NCBI RefSeq assembly: GCF_010093085.1 | Contig: NZ_MSRC01000007.1 | Coordinates: 248,001-312,000, forward strand | From: Bacillus sp. SKDU12 | Lineage (GTDB): Bacteria > Bacillota > Bacilli > Bacillales > Bacillaceae | Direction: 5' to 3' | DNA length: 64,000 bases | Shown here: in pieces, positions 46,155 through 55,660 of the stretch | Numbering within the stretch: position 1 is the stretch's first letter | Layout of the letters: each line of letters starts with the position of its first letter | Position numbers and translations under genes: made by a program | The notes under the pieces: model-generated | What the model was told of the DNA's origin: nothing | Seen by the model: the letters and a program-made list of their open reading frames with translations, nothing else | Database searches by the model: none

Positions 46155-46289
46155 TTACCGGCTGAATATCTTGAGTACAGAGTGCTGTTTTCTTCGCTCT
46201 TTTTCAGGCGCTTTGTAGCCGCCGCTGATTTGGTGGCCAATGGTGCAAGTGATGACCGCTGCAGCGAGCAGCAGAACGAATTTTTTCAT
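46155..46289 (-). CDS. Hypothetical small exported protein (44 residues)
   Basis: Minus-strand frame MKKFVLLLAAAVITCTIGHQ then ISGGYKAPEKERRKQHSV and KIFSR. It has a classical lysine-then-hydrophobic signal-like start with a Cys in the helix and a basic C-terminal tail. AGAAAGAAG before the ATG is a moderate ribosome site. Codon use resembles the surroundings. It could be a single-pass membrane peptide. I do not recognise a family. The remaining parts of the 46083-46618 gap show nothing clear. Confidence 0.55.
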   Translation of the reverse strand: MKKFVLLLAAAVITCTIGHQISGGYKAPEKERRKQHSVLKIFSR

Positions 46290-46618
46290 GGCTGTAACTT
46301 CTTTCTGTAAAGTGAATATCCTTTAAAAGGTTACGCCTGACTGATCCGCCCGTCAAACGATTTGCTTACATCGTTCCTCATATTTTTTAAAATGAATAAA
46401 AAGTTGCCTCTTTCCGTTAAATTTTTCTAATATACGCTTCGATTAGAGCCATCCTCATAGACGAATTCGCTTGTTTTCTTTCTAACAACAGGAAATGATC
46501 AGGTCGGATAGCCTGGTTGAAAAATATGGAACAAGAATGCTGACGTATGCACTGGCTTTACAAATCTGCCGTTCTGGTCAAAGATAAAAGCCAAACATCA
46601 GGAAGAAGAGGTGATCAT

Positions 46619-46915
46619 GTGAAACAAACGATTCTATTGCTGTTAACTGTGCTTCTTCTCTCAGGGTGCAGTGCTGCAAGTGCAGATGATTCAGCCCCAA
46701 GGTTTACAGAAGAGGGGGAATATATTGGCTCGGCTGACACTCATACGATTGCGGTTTCTTTGAATGGAGAAGAGACGATGATACAGGTCCCGAAGGCTAA
46801 ACGTGATGAATGTGAATCACTGCCAGATCACACAGATGTCCAGGTGAAATATATAAAAAAGAATAATGGAACATTGCAGCTGCAAGATATTCAGCTGCAG
46901 AAGAATGCGTCATAA
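46619..46915 (+). CDS. yqiH: YqiH, small lipoprotein
   Basis: A 98-residue lipoprotein. Signal peptide MKQTILLLLTVLLLSGCSAA with lipobox LLSGC (Cys17). The mature domain of about 80 residues is small, beta-rich and charged (GSADTHTIAVSLNGEETMIQV). GTG 46619 is chosen as the start because AAGAGGTGATC precedes it and the signal then has its normal form; the frame is open 24 codons upstream. It sits 18 bp before the amidase gene yqiI. Function unknown. Confidence 0.88.
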   Translation: MKQTILLLLTVLLLSGCSAASADDSAPRFTEEGEYIGSADTHTIAVSLNGEETMIQVPKAKRDECESLPDHTDVQVKYIKKNNGTLQLQDIQLQKNAS

Positions 46916-46933
46916 AAGACCGGGGGGAGAAAG

Positions 46934-47554
46934 TTGAGAATGTTATGGAGGAGCTTAGCTCTATGCGGATTTTGTTTGATACTCGCGCCTTATGCTCAGG
47001 CAGCTGAGCGGATAGAAGGGAAAACAGTATACATTGATGCCGGACACGGAGGTGAAGATAGCGGAGCAGTTGGGAAAGGGCTCTTTGAAAAAGATATTAA
47101 TGCAGCCGTTTCCGAGCATGTGACAGACAAGCTGAAAGCGGAGGGAGCCAATCCAGTTTCGTCTAGGTCTGACGATCATTTTCTGACTCTGGAGGATAGA
47201 GTGGCGAAGGCAAGGGTCAATCAGGCCGATCTTTTTGTCAGCATTCATGTCAATTCAGGAGTTGCTTCAGCGTCAGGAACAGAAACATATTTTCAGTCTG
47301 ATCATGAAGGGGAAAAAAGCCGGCGCCTGGCGGCAAATATTCAGTCCCAGCTCGTTTCATCTTTAAAGACGAGAGACAGGGGCGTGAAGGAATCAAATTA
47401 TTATGTCATTACATATTCGCAAATGCCGAGTGTGCTGGCGGAGCTTGGGTTTATGACTAACAGTTCTGACGCGGACAAGCTTGGAAGCCCAGAATACCAG
47501 CAAAAAGCCGCAGATGCGATTGTTACAGGCATTGATTCTTATTACAATCAGTAA
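46934..47554 (+). CDS. yqiI: YqiI, N-acetylmuramoyl-L-alanine amidase
   Basis: YqiI (206 residues) cuts the amide bond between muramic acid and the stem peptide. A signal peptide (WRSLALCGFCLILAPYAQA) leads to an Amidase_3 domain with zinc ligands in YIDAGHGGEDSG (His), the Glu of FEKDIN, and LFVSIHVNSG (His); the catalytic Glu is in LAELGFMTN. No cell-wall binding domain. Start TTG 46934 behind GGGGGGAGAA. It may form a unit with the lipoprotein YqiH. Confidence 0.92.
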   Translation: MRMLWRSLALCGFCLILAPYAQAAERIEGKTVYIDAGHGGEDSGAVGKGLFEKDINAAVSEHVTDKLKAEGANPVSSRSDDHFLTLEDRVAKARVNQADLFVSIHVNSGVASASGTETYFQSDHEGEKSRRLAANIQSQLVSSLKTRDRGVKESNYYVITYSQMPSVLAELGFMTNSSDADKLGSPEYQQKAADAIVTGIDSYYNQ

Positions 47555-47632
47555 GATTTTACAGCCTTAATCCTAGAGCGGAACGGCCAAACACAGTATA
47601 ATGGAGACAACTTTAGGGCTTGAGGTGAAACG

Positions 47633-48364
47633 ATGACAAAGATTTTTGCCCATCGGGGGGCATCAGGTCAATATCCCGAAAATACAATGCTTGCATTTGA
47701 AAAGGGAATTGAAGCAGGAGCGGATGGAATTGAGCTTGATGTGCAGCTGACAAAAGACGGGCGAATTGTTGTGATCCATGATGAAAAACTTGATCGGACG
47801 ACAACGCTCGATGGATTTGTGAAGGATACAGTGTACGATGTGATAAAGACCGCGAGTGCGGCCGCTCGTTATGATCGGACGTACAGAGACATCAAAGTGC
47901 CGCTGCTTGAAGAAGTGCTCTCGTGGGCAGACAAAAAGGATTTTCTCATCAACATTGAATTAAAAAACAGCGTCATCCGGTATGAAGGAATGGAAGAAAA
48001 AGTACTGGAGGCAGTGAAACGGTTCAAGATAGAGGAAAGAATCATCCTCTCCACCTTTAATCATGAAAGCTTGGCCCTATGCGCCCGGCTTGCTCCTCAT
48101 ATCGAACGGGCGGTGCTAACGTCAGATGTGCTTTATCAGGCCGATCGGTATATGGCATCAATTCCAGCAACCGGTTACCATCCGAAGCTGAATAGCCCGG
48201 GAACAGCGGATGAGGTGCTGAAAAAAATGAAGAGCAGTTCGATCAAGGTAAGGCCGTTTACAGTTAATCTGCCAGAAGATATGAAGCGTCTCATTGAAGC
48301 GGGGGCAGACGGTATATTCACCGATTTTCCTGCAAAGGCAAAAGCATTGCTGAAAAATAACTAG
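47633..48364 (+). CDS. yqiK: YqiK, glycerophosphodiester phosphodiesterase
   Basis: YqiK (243 residues) is a cytosolic GDPD hydrolysing glycerophosphodiesters. Metal/catalytic motifs: FAHRGASGQYPENTMLAF (His, Arg), GIELDVQLTKDG (Glu, Asp), VVIHDEKLDRTT (His). The TIM barrel ends GADGIFTDFPAKAK. The start follows GCTTGAGGTGAAACG. A terminator closes the gene before the mmg operon. Confidence 0.93.
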   Translation: MTKIFAHRGASGQYPENTMLAFEKGIEAGADGIELDVQLTKDGRIVVIHDEKLDRTTTLDGFVKDTVYDVIKTASAAARYDRTYRDIKVPLLEEVLSWADKKDFLINIELKNSVIRYEGMEEKVLEAVKRFKIEERIILSTFNHESLALCARLAPHIERAVLTSDVLYQADRYMASIPATGYHPKLNSPGTADEVLKKMKSSSIKVRPFTVNLPEDMKRLIEAGADGIFTDFPAKAKALLKNN

Positions 48365-48373
48365 TTGTTTTTT

Positions 48374-48406
48374 AAAGGAGGCTGTTGGTGCAGCCTTCTT
48401 TTTTTC
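48374..48406 (+). terminator. Terminator after yqiK
   Basis: AAAGGAGGCTG/CAGCCTTCTTT hairpin (one G-U pair), T run. Confidence 0.85.
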
Positions 48407-48408
48407 GT

Positions 48409-48437
48409 TCATTCATGGACATTTCAGCGCATATATT
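48409..48437 (+). promoter_or_regulatory. Sigma-E promoter of the mmg operon
   Basis: TCATTCA (48409-48415) and CATATATT (48430-48437) at 14-bp spacing fit sigma-E elements. mmg is known as a mother-cell operon. Confidence 0.6.
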
Positions 48438-48456
48438 CAAGAAGGCAACTAGAAAT

Positions 48457-48470
48457 TGTAAGCGCTATCT
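48457..48470. promoter_or_regulatory. CcpA cre site of the mmg operon
   Basis: TGTAAGCGCTATCT matches the cre pattern at all but the last position. It lies about 20 bp downstream of the proposed sigma-E -10, so bound CcpA would block transcription. Catabolite repression of mmgA is known in B. subtilis. Confidence 0.75.
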
Positions 48471-48492
48471 ATCTTCTGAATGAGGTGAAATC

Positions 48493-49674
48493 ATGAGGAA
48501 AACAGTCATTGTAAGTGCCGCAAGAACTCCATTTGGCAAATTTGGTGGAGCATTGAAAGAGGTGAAAGCTGCTGAACTTGGGGGCATTGCGATGAAGGAG
48601 GCGTTACATCGGGCTGAAGTTTCTGGAGATGAGGTGGAAGGAATCGTCATGGGCATGGTTGTCCAAGCGGGATCAGGGCAGATACCTTCCCGGCAAGCTG
48701 CCCGTCTGGCTGGAATGCCTTGGAGCGTACCGTCAGAAACGCTGAATAAAGTCTGCGCATCCGGACTGCGCGCTGTCACCTTGTGTGATCAAATGATCCG
48801 GGCGCATGATGCGGACCTGCTTGTCGCCGGAGGAATGGAAAGCATGAGCAATATCCCGTATGCCGTGCCCGCCGGGCGCTGGGGAGCCCGGATAGGAGAT
48901 GGTGAGTTTAGGGATTTAATGGTTTATGACGGATTAATGTGCGCGTTTGACGGGGTGCATATGGCTGTTCACGGAAATACAGCGGCCGAGGAATATGGGA
49001 TCTCACGCAGCGAGCAGGATGAATGGGCGCTAAGGAGTCATGCGCGTGCAGCTAAGGCAGCCGATAATGGGACATTTCAGGATGAAATCATTCCCGTAAG
49101 GCGGACCGACCGAAAAGGAAAAACAAAAATTGTAGACAAAGATGAAGCGATTCGCCGTGACACAAGTCGGGATCAGCTTGCAAAGCTTTCTCCGATTTAT
49201 ACAAGCGCTGGTTCCGTTACAGCCGGCAACGCTCCGGGAGTCAATGACGGAGCGGGTGCGTTTGTGCTGATGTCAGAAGATAAAGCTGCTGTGCTTGGTA
49301 AACGGCCTCTGGCTGCAATTCTAGACTTTGCAACTGTAGGAATGCGAGCGCACGAGCTAGCGGCAGCACCGGGGGTTGCAATCAACAAGCTTTTAAAAAA
49401 CAACGATTTAACTGTCCGAGATATTGATTTATTTGAAGTAAATGAAGCGTTCGCCTCTGTCGTGTTGACATGTGAAAAAATTGTTGGCTTTGACCTTGAA
49501 AAAGTAAATGTAAACGGCGGGGCAATTGCGCTTGGCCACCCGATCGGCGCAAGCGGTGCGAGAATTCTTATGTCACTTGTTTATGAATTAAAACGCCGGG
49601 GAGGGGGACTGGGTGTTGCCGCCATCTGTAGCGGTGCGGCTCAGGGAGATGCTGTCTTAGTGCAGGTTCACTAA
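48493..49674 (+). CDS. mmgA: MmgA, acetyl-CoA acetyltransferase (thiolase)
   Basis: MmgA (393 residues) is a degradative thiolase. Active-site Cys in [14 protein letters not shown]; His in [17 protein letters not shown]; second Cys in [26 protein letters not shown] precedes the ATG. First gene of mmgABCDEF, with a sigma-E promoter and a cre site upstream. Confidence 0.94.
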   Translation: MRKTVIVSAARTPFGKFGGALKEVKAAELGGIAMKEALHRAEVSGDEVEGIVMGMVVQAGSGQIPSRQAARLAGMPWSVPSETLNKVCASGLRAVTLCDQMIRAHDADLLVAGGMESMSNIPYAVPAGRWGARIGDGEFRDLMVYDGLMCAFDGVHMAVHGNTAAEEYGISRSEQDEWALRSHARAAKAADNGTFQDEIIPVRRTDRKGKTKIVDKDEAIRRDTSRDQLAKLSPIYTSAGSVTAGNAPGVNDGAGAFVLMSEDKAAVLGKRPLAAILDFATVGMRAHELAAAPGVAINKLLKNNDLTVRDIDLFEVNEAFASVVLTCEKIVGFDLEKVNVNGGAIALGHPIGASGARILMSLVYELKRRGGGLGVAAICSGAAQGDAVLVQVH

Positions 49675-49698
49675 AACATGATGAAAAAGGGGATTTAA

Positions 49699-50562
49699 AT
49701 GGAAATCAAACAAATCATGGTAGCTGGTGCAGGTCAGATGGGGAGTGGGATCGCTCAAACAGCTGCCGGCGCGGGCTTTTATGTGCAGATGTATGATGTG
49801 AATCCAGAGGGTGCAGAGACAGGATTAAAGCGGCTGAAGAAACAATTAACCCGTGATGCTGAGAAAGGAAGAAAGACCGAAGCGGAAGTGGCTGGTGTGA
49901 TCAGCCGCATTTCGCTCTCGCGAACGCTTGAGGAGGCAAAGTTTGCGGACATTGTGATTGAAGCTGTCTCAGAAAACATGACAGCTAAAACTGAAATATT
50001 TAAAAAAATTGACCGGATTTGCCCGCCTCATACGATGTTGGCCAGCAATACATCTTCCTTGCCTATTACAGAAATCGCTGCTGTCACAAACCGGCCTGAA
50101 CGGGTCATTGGCATGCATTTTATGAACCCCGTCCCGGTGATGAAGCTGGTTGAAGTGATTCGCGGCTTGGCTACATCAGAAGAAACGGCGGCAGATGTGA
50201 TGGGCTTAGCGGAAAAGATGGGAAAAACGCCAGTAGAAGTGAATGATTTTCCAGGGTTTGTTTCCAATCGTGTGCTTCTTCCGATGATTAATGAAGCCAT
50301 CTATTGCGTATATGAGGGGGTGGCAAAGCCCGAGGCAATAGACGAGGTGATGAAGCTGGGTATGAATCATCCAATGGGCCCGCTCACATTAGCAGATTTT
50401 ATCGGGCTGGATACGTGCCTGTCGATTATGGAAGTTCTTCATTCCGGCCTTGGCGATCCCAAATACCGCCCTTGCCCGCTGCTCCGCAAATATGTCAAAG
50501 CGGGCTGGCTTGGCAAAAAGAGCGGACGCGGTTTTTATCAATATGAGGAGGGAACTTCCTGA
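49699..50562 (+). CDS. mmgB: MmgB, 3-hydroxybutyryl-CoA dehydrogenase
   Basis: MmgB (287 residues) oxidises 3-hydroxyacyl-CoA with NAD. Rossmann motif [20 protein letters not shown]; catalytic His in [18 protein letters not shown]; Glu and Asn partners in [31 protein letters not shown] precedes ATG 49699. Its product feeds MmgA. Confidence 0.94.
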   Translation: MEIKQIMVAGAGQMGSGIAQTAAGAGFYVQMYDVNPEGAETGLKRLKKQLTRDAEKGRKTEAEVAGVISRISLSRTLEEAKFADIVIEAVSENMTAKTEIFKKIDRICPPHTMLASNTSSLPITEIAAVTNRPERVIGMHFMNPVPVMKLVEVIRGLATSEETAADVMGLAEKMGKTPVEVNDFPGFVSNRVLLPMINEAIYCVYEGVAKPEAIDEVMKLGMNHPMGPLTLADFIGLDTCLSIMEVLHSGLGDPKYRPCPLLRKYVKAGWLGKKSGRGFYQYEEGTS

Positions 50563-50589
50563 AGTCATTTCCATCCGGGGGTGGACGAG

Positions 50590-51729
50590 TTGCATGTAAC
50601 CCAAGAGCAAGTCATGATGCGAAAAATGGTGCGTGATTTTGCCCGAAAAGAAATTGCTCCAGCTGCGCAAGTCATGGAGGAAACGGACGAATTCCCGTTT
50701 CAGCTGATTGAAAAAATGGGTAAACACGGCCTGCTGGGAATACCGGTCCCAGAACGATACGGCGGCGCAGGTGCGGATGTTGTTTCTTATATTTTGGCGA
50801 TTCATGAGATTTCTAAAATCAGCGCGGCCGTCGGTGTGATTCTGTCCGTTCATACCTCAGTCGGCACAAACCCGATTCTGCACTTTGGCAATGAAGAACA
50901 AAAGATGAGATATATACCGAAGCTTGCTTCAGGAGACCATTTGGGGGCATTTGCCCTAACGGAGCCTCACTCAGGTTCGGATGCCGGGGGCCTTCGAACG
51001 ACAGCCGTCAAAAAAAACGGCAAGTACCTGTTAAATGGGTCGAAAATATTCATTACAAACGGCGGAGCCGCAAATATCTATATAACGTTTGCTTTAACAG
51101 CTCCAGATCAAGGCAGGAACGGGATTTCGGCTTTTATCGTTGAAAAAAACACACCCGGTTTTATAGTTGGGAAAAAAGAAAAAAAGCTGGGTCTCCATGG
51201 CTCTAATACCACGGAACTGATATTTGATCATGCAGAAGTGCCTGCAGAAAATTTGCTTGGCAATGAAGGGGATGGGTTTCACATTGCCATGGCGAATTTG
51301 AATGTCGGCCGCATCGGCATTGCGGCACAGGCGCTCGGAATTGCAGATGCGGCTCTTGAGCATGCCGTAAATTACGCGAAGCAGAGAATGCAATTTGGGA
51401 GGTCTATCGCCGCCAATCAAGGCATATCGTTTAAGCTGGCTGACATGGCGACAAGAGCAGAGGCAGCAAGGCATCTTGTCTATCACGCTGCAGACCTTCA
51501 TAACCGCGGGTTGGCCTGTGGAAAAGAAGCGTCTATGGCTAAGCAATTCACTTCCGATACTGCGGTAAAGGCAGCGTTAGAGGCCGTCCAGATTTACGGA
51601 GGGTATGGCTATATGAAAGATTATCCAGTCGAGCGGCTGCTTCGCGATGCAAAGGTGACGCAAATCTATGAAGGAACGAACGAGATTCAAAGACTGATTA
51701 TTTCCAAACATCTGCTTAGCGGCACCTGA
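50590..51729 (+). CDS. mmgC: MmgC, acyl-CoA dehydrogenase
   Basis: MmgC (379 residues) is an FAD-dependent acyl-CoA dehydrogenase. Family motifs: FALTEPHSGSDAGGLRTTA, ITNGGAANIYITFALT, QIYGGYGYMKDYPVERLLRD, and the catalytic Glu in QIYEGTNEIQRLII. I choose TTG 50590 because GGGGGTGG lies five bases before it and the length then equals 168 MmgC; GTG 50581 is also in frame but is part of the ribosome site. Confidence 0.92.
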   Translation: MHVTQEQVMMRKMVRDFARKEIAPAAQVMEETDEFPFQLIEKMGKHGLLGIPVPERYGGAGADVVSYILAIHEISKISAAVGVILSVHTSVGTNPILHFGNEEQKMRYIPKLASGDHLGAFALTEPHSGSDAGGLRTTAVKKNGKYLLNGSKIFITNGGAANIYITFALTAPDQGRNGISAFIVEKNTPGFIVGKKEKKLGLHGSNTTELIFDHAEVPAENLLGNEGDGFHIAMANLNVGRIGIAAQALGIADAALEHAVNYAKQRMQFGRSIAANQGISFKLADMATRAEAARHLVYHAADLHNRGLACGKEASMAKQFTSDTAVKAALEAVQIYGGYGYMKDYPVERLLRDAKVTQIYEGTNEIQRLIISKHLLSGT

Positions 51730-51760
51730 TAGACAAAAAAGCAAAACGGAGGTTGAGGAT

Positions 51761-52873
51761 ATGAAGGAGAAACAGCATTATGCTCCTGGTTTGGACGGTG
51801 TGATTGCGGCAGAAACATGTATTTCTTATCTTGACACCCAGTCCAGCCAGATTTTAATACGAGGCCATGATTTAATAGATCTTTCTAAAACAAAAAGCTA
51901 CCTCGAGCTTGTCCATTTATTGCTGGAGAGCAGGCTTCCGGAAGAAAGTGAAACGGGAACGCTAAAAATAAGCAGCACATCACAACTGCCGTCTGATATT
52001 GTACGTCTGCTTGAGCTGCTCCCTGAGCACACTCATCCAATGGATAGCCTGCGTACCGGCCTGTCAGCACTTGCAGGCTATGATCGGCAAATAGATGATC
52101 GATCTTCTTCTGCGAACAAAGAACGCGCCTATCAGCTTCTCGGGAAAATGCCTGCCCTCACTGCTGCCAGCTACAGAATCATTAATAAGAAAGAATTGAT
52201 TTTTCCGCTTCACACTCTATCCTACAGCGCGAATTTTCTTTACATGATGACAGGGAAAATACCATCCTCACTGGAAGAACGGATTTTTGACCGATCACTC
52301 GTCCTGTACAGTGAGCATGAGATGCCGAATTCAACCTTTGCGGCAAGGGTCATCGCGTCTACCCATTCAGATCTATACGGCGCTTTAACAGGAGCTGTTG
52401 CTTCACTGAAAGGGGATCTTCACGGAGGAGCAAACGAAGCTGTGATGTATATGCTTTTAGAGGCGAAAACAACGTCCGATTTTGAACAGCTTTTGCAAAC
52501 AAAACTGAACAGAAAAGAAAAAATTATGGGATTCGGCCACCGGGTGTATATGAAAAAAATGGACCCGAGAGCACTCATAATGAAAGAAGCGCTCAAGCAA
52601 TTATGCGATAAAACGGGTGACCATCGGTTATTCAAGATGTGTGAAGCAGGCGAGCGGCTGATGGAGAAGGAAAAAGGGCTTTATCCGAATTTGGATTACT
52701 ACGCTGCACCGGTGTATTGGATGCTCGGCATACCGATTCCATTGTATACGCCCGTCTTTTTCAGTGCGAGAACAGCCGGTTTATGCGCCCATGTAATCGA
52801 ACAGCATGCCAATAACCGTCTTTTCCGTCCGCGTGTCAGCTATAAGGGCCCGCGCCATCCGGACGAATTCTAA
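51761..52873 (+). CDS. mmgD: MmgD, 2-methylcitrate/citrate synthase
   Basis: MmgD (370 residues) joins propionyl- or acetyl-CoA with oxaloacetate. Citrate synthase motifs: GDLHGGANEAVMYM with a catalytic His, MGFGHRVYMKKMDPRA (His), and an Asp near NLDYYAAPVYWMLGIP. AACGGAGGTTGAGG precedes the ATG. Together with MmgE and MmgF it would form a methylcitrate cycle for propionyl-CoA. Confidence 0.93.
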   Translation: MKEKQHYAPGLDGVIAAETCISYLDTQSSQILIRGHDLIDLSKTKSYLELVHLLLESRLPEESETGTLKISSTSQLPSDIVRLLELLPEHTHPMDSLRTGLSALAGYDRQIDDRSSSANKERAYQLLGKMPALTAASYRIINKKELIFPLHTLSYSANFLYMMTGKIPSSLEERIFDRSLVLYSEHEMPNSTFAARVIASTHSDLYGALTGAVASLKGDLHGGANEAVMYMLLEAKTTSDFEQLLQTKLNRKEKIMGFGHRVYMKKMDPRALIMKEALKQLCDKTGDHRLFKMCEAGERLMEKEKGLYPNLDYYAAPVYWMLGIPIPLYTPVFFSARTAGLCAHVIEQHANNRLFRPRVSYKGPRHPDEF

Positions 52874-52894
52874 ATGATGAAAGGAACTGGTAGA

Positions 52895-54313
52895 ATGCTG
52901 AAAACGGATCATGTCATAGAAGAAATCACAGACTATGTGCTTGAGAAAGAGATTACAAGTTCTGAGGCGTTTACAACAGCGGGGTATGTATTGCTGGATA
53001 CGCTGGGCTGCGGAATTTTGGCGCTCCGGTATCCTGAATGCACAAAGCTGCTCGGTCCGATTGTTTCGGGAACGATTGTCCCAAATGGGAGCAAAGTGCC
53101 GGGAACGTCATATGTTCTAGATCCGATGAGGGCGGCGTTTAATATCGGCTGCATGATCCGCTGGCTCGATTACAATGATACGTGGCTGGCGGCGGAGTGG
53201 GGGCATCCGTCCGATAATCTGGGAGGGATTCTTGCCGCTGCCGACTATGTATCAAGGGTAAGACTATCTGAAGGAAAAGAGCCCTTAATAATACGTGACG
53301 TACTTGAGATGATGATCAAAGCACATGAGATTCAAGGTGTGCTGGCGTTAGAAAATAGTTTGAATGGGGTTGGCCTTGATCATGTCCTGTTTGTCAAAGT
53401 TGCGACAGCTGCTGTTGCAGCCAAGCTTTTGGGCGGCGGGAGAAAAGAAATAAAAAATGCGCTTTCGAATGCATGGATTGACAATGCTCCCCTAAGAACA
53501 TACCGCCATTCACCAAATACAGGCTCGCGTAAATCATGGGCGGCAGGGGACGCAACGAGCAGAGGTGTTCATTTGGCGCTGCTGGCGTTAAAGGGGGAAA
53601 TGGGTTATCCGACAGCATTGAGCGCACCGGGATGGGGGTTCCAAGACGTTTTATTCAATAAGAAAGAGATCAAGCTCGCCCGCCCGCTCGATACGTATGT
53701 TATGGAACATGTGTTATTTAAAGTGTCTTATCCTGCGGAATTTCACGCCCAGACAGCGGCGGAGTGCGCGGTCATCCTTCACCCGCAGGTAAAGAATCGG
53801 ATTGATGAGATTGACCGTGTTCTTATCAGAACGCATGAATCCGCTATCCGAATCATTGATAAAAAAGGGCCGCTCCACAATCCGGCCGACCGTGATCACT
53901 GCCTCCAATACATCACAGCAATCGGTTTGATTTTTGGTGATATCACGGCGGAGCATTATGAGGCTGAAACAGCGATTGATCCAAGGATAGATAAGCTTCG
54001 GGATAAAATGGAAGTGACTGAAAATAAAACATTTACCGAGGATTACCTGAAACCCGACAAGCGTTCCATTTCAAATGCTGTTCAAGTTTATTTTAAAGAC
54101 GGAACAAGCACGGAAATGGTGAAATGTGAATTTCCGCTTGGCCATCGTTTTCGAAGAGACGAGGCAGTGCCGAAATTGCTGGATAAGTTTTCTGCCAATC
54201 TCAAAACCCATTTCTCTGATAAACAGCAAAAATACATTTATGAGATTTGTACCAATGATGAGACATTGCAAACGATGCGTGTGAATGAATTTGTAGATAT
54301 GTTTTGCATGTAA
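52895..54313 (+). CDS. mmgE: MmgE, 2-methylcitrate dehydratase (PrpD family)
   Basis: MmgE (472 residues with this start) belongs to the MmgE/PrpD dehydratases. Visible family parts: [56 protein letters not shown] and [18 protein letters not shown] 52895 ([10 protein letters not shown]) follows AAAGGAACTGG and gives the 168 length; ATG 52874 seven codons earlier lies one base after mmgD and has no good ribosome site. Confidence 0.92.
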   Translation: MLKTDHVIEEITDYVLEKEITSSEAFTTAGYVLLDTLGCGILALRYPECTKLLGPIVSGTIVPNGSKVPGTSYVLDPMRAAFNIGCMIRWLDYNDTWLAAEWGHPSDNLGGILAAADYVSRVRLSEGKEPLIIRDVLEMMIKAHEIQGVLALENSLNGVGLDHVLFVKVATAAVAAKLLGGGRKEIKNALSNAWIDNAPLRTYRHSPNTGSRKSWAAGDATSRGVHLALLALKGEMGYPTALSAPGWGFQDVLFNKKEIKLARPLDTYVMEHVLFKVSYPAEFHAQTAAECAVILHPQVKNRIDEIDRVLIRTHESAIRIIDKKGPLHNPADRDHCLQYITAIGLIFGDITAEHYEAETAIDPRIDKLRDKMEVTENKTFTEDYLKPDKRSISNAVQVYFKDGTSTEMVKCEFPLGHRFRRDEAVPKLLDKFSANLKTHFSDKQQKYIYEICTNDETLQTMRVNEFVDMFCM

Positions 54314-54329
54314 AAGGAGGATTGATGTC

Positions 54330-55235
54330 ATGTCTTGGATCGTCAATAAGCAATCGTCACAAGAGGAGCTTGCCGGGTGTTTTCGCAAGCTGATGTCAGC
54401 TCCGGGCATTTTGCAAATTCCCGGGGCTCATGACGGAATGGCAGCCTTGCTCGCAAAAGAGGCTGGTTTTTCTGCTGTTTATTTGTCTGGTGCGGCATAT
54501 ACAGCCAGCAGAGGGCTTCCTGATTTAGGGATCATCACGTCGTCAGAGATGGCTGGCCGGGCCAAAGATCTAGTGCGTGGAGCTGACCTGCCTCTGCTTG
54601 TTGATATCGATACCGGGTTTGGCGGTGTGTTAAACGCCGCCCGAACCGCCCGTGAGATGCTGGAAGCAAGAGTGGCCGCCGTTCAAATAGAAGATCAGCA
54701 GCTTCCGAAAAAATGCGGACATTTAAATGGAAAACAACTTGTTTCGATAAAGGAAATGGCGCAAAAAATAAAAGCGATCAAACAAGCGGCACCCTCTCTT
54801 GTTGTCGTCGCCCGTACAGACGCCAGGGCACAGGAAGGGCTTAATGCCGCAATAAAACGGTCTGAGGCTTATATTGAGGCTGGAGCAGATGCGATTTTCC
54901 CCGAAGCGCTTCAGACGGAGAATGAATTCCGTCAGTTTGCTGAGCGCATCTCTGTTCCTCTCCTTGCAAATATGACCGAGTTTGGGAAAACGCCGTATTA
55001 TCGTGCTGATGAATTCGAAGATATGGGATTTCACATGGTAATTTATCCTGTCACATCTCTTCGGGCGGCGGCAAAAGCTTATGAACGGATGTTTGCTTTG
55101 ATAAAGGGACGCGGCTCACAAAAAGAAGGGCTGCAAGATATGCAGACACGAAAAGAACTGTACGATACAATTTCTTATCATGACTATGAAGCGTTAGATA
55201 ACACGATCGCTAAGAGCGTTTTGCCAGACGAATAG
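54330..55235 (+). CDS. mmgF: MmgF (YqiQ/PrpB), methylisocitrate lyase
   Basis: MmgF (301 residues) cleaves 2-methylisocitrate to pyruvate and succinate. It is of the isocitrate-lyase/PEP-mutase fold: PGAHDGMAALLAKEAGFSAV, DIDTGFGGVLNAARTA, IEDQQLPKKCGHLNGK with the catalytic Cys (KKCGH), and ARTDARAQEG. AAAGGAGGATTGATGTC precedes the ATG. It ends the mmg operon and a terminator follows. Confidence 0.93.
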   Translation: MSWIVNKQSSQEELAGCFRKLMSAPGILQIPGAHDGMAALLAKEAGFSAVYLSGAAYTASRGLPDLGIITSSEMAGRAKDLVRGADLPLLVDIDTGFGGVLNAARTAREMLEARVAAVQIEDQQLPKKCGHLNGKQLVSIKEMAQKIKAIKQAAPSLVVVARTDARAQEGLNAAIKRSEAYIEAGADAIFPEALQTENEFRQFAERISVPLLANMTEFGKTPYYRADEFEDMGFHMVIYPVTSLRAAAKAYERMFALIKGRGSQKEGLQDMQTRKELYDTISYHDYEALDNTIAKSVLPDE

Positions 55236-55237
55236 GT

Positions 55238-55267
55238 AAAAAAGCCGGAGTATTCTCCGGCTTTTTT
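55238..55267. terminator. Bidirectional terminator between mmgF and yqzF
   Basis: AAAAAAGCCGGAG/CTCCGGCTTTTTT with a TATT loop between two convergent genes. Confidence 0.9.
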
Positions 55268-55271
55268 GCGG

Positions 55272-55511
55272 CTATCGTTTTCTGAATCGCTGGCTGACTT
55301 GGTTGCGTTTTCTGTCTCTGAATAAAACGAACCCGGCCAGTACATAAAGGCCGAACGTAAAAAAGATAAATCCTGACAAACCTTGGAGCCAAAGAGCTGC
55401 AAATGGCTTTATTGTATGGCCGAAAAGCGTATCTCTCATCAGCTTAATGCCTATAGCAGAAATGGCCCCGGGGATGACTAATATCAAAAGCGCAAATAGT
55501 CGGCTCATCAT
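55272..55511 (-). CDS. yqzF: YqzF, small membrane protein (DUF2627)
   Basis: A 79-residue protein with two membrane helices (LFALLILVIPGAISAIGIKL and LSGFIFFTFGLYVLAGFVLF) and a basic C-terminus (RDRKRNQVSQRFRKR). Convergent with mmgF and divergent from bkdR. Two ATG codons in tandem; AAAGGGG lies eight bases before the first. Function unknown. Confidence 0.88.
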   Translation of the reverse strand: MMSRLFALLILVIPGAISAIGIKLMRDTLFGHTIKPFAALWLQGLSGFIFFTFGLYVLAGFVLFRDRKRNQVSQRFRKR

Positions 55512-55564
55512 CAGAAAACCCCTTTATCTTTTCATTTCCTTTATTGTCCAGTGGAAAAAATATT

Positions 55565-55592
55565 TTGTCAAGAGAAGAAAACGTGGTAACAT
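55565..55592 (+). promoter_or_regulatory. Sigma-A promoter of bkdR
   Basis: TTGTCA (55565-55570), 16-bp spacer, TAACAT with a TGG extension (55584-55592), 69 bp before bkdR. Confidence 0.55.
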
Positions 55593-55599
55593 AGGGTTG

Positions 55600-55613
55600 T
55601 GCAAATTATTGCA
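55600..55613. promoter_or_regulatory. TGCAA-N4-TTGCA motif at the bkdR start site
   Basis: A perfect inverted repeat TGCAAATTATTGCA begins about eight bases after the bkdR -10, where it could block transcription. A half-site copy (TGTGCAAATT) repeats at 55628-55637. The same motif is found before the bkd operon at 57729. Confidence 0.55.
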
Positions 55614-55660
55614 ACGGAATAATTAGGTGTGCAAATTTTTTCATAAAAAGGGGTAGCGGG

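Noticed and set aside
50581-50589. GTG at 50581 as the mmgC start
   Set aside because: It is part of the GGGGGTGG ribosome site serving TTG 50590.
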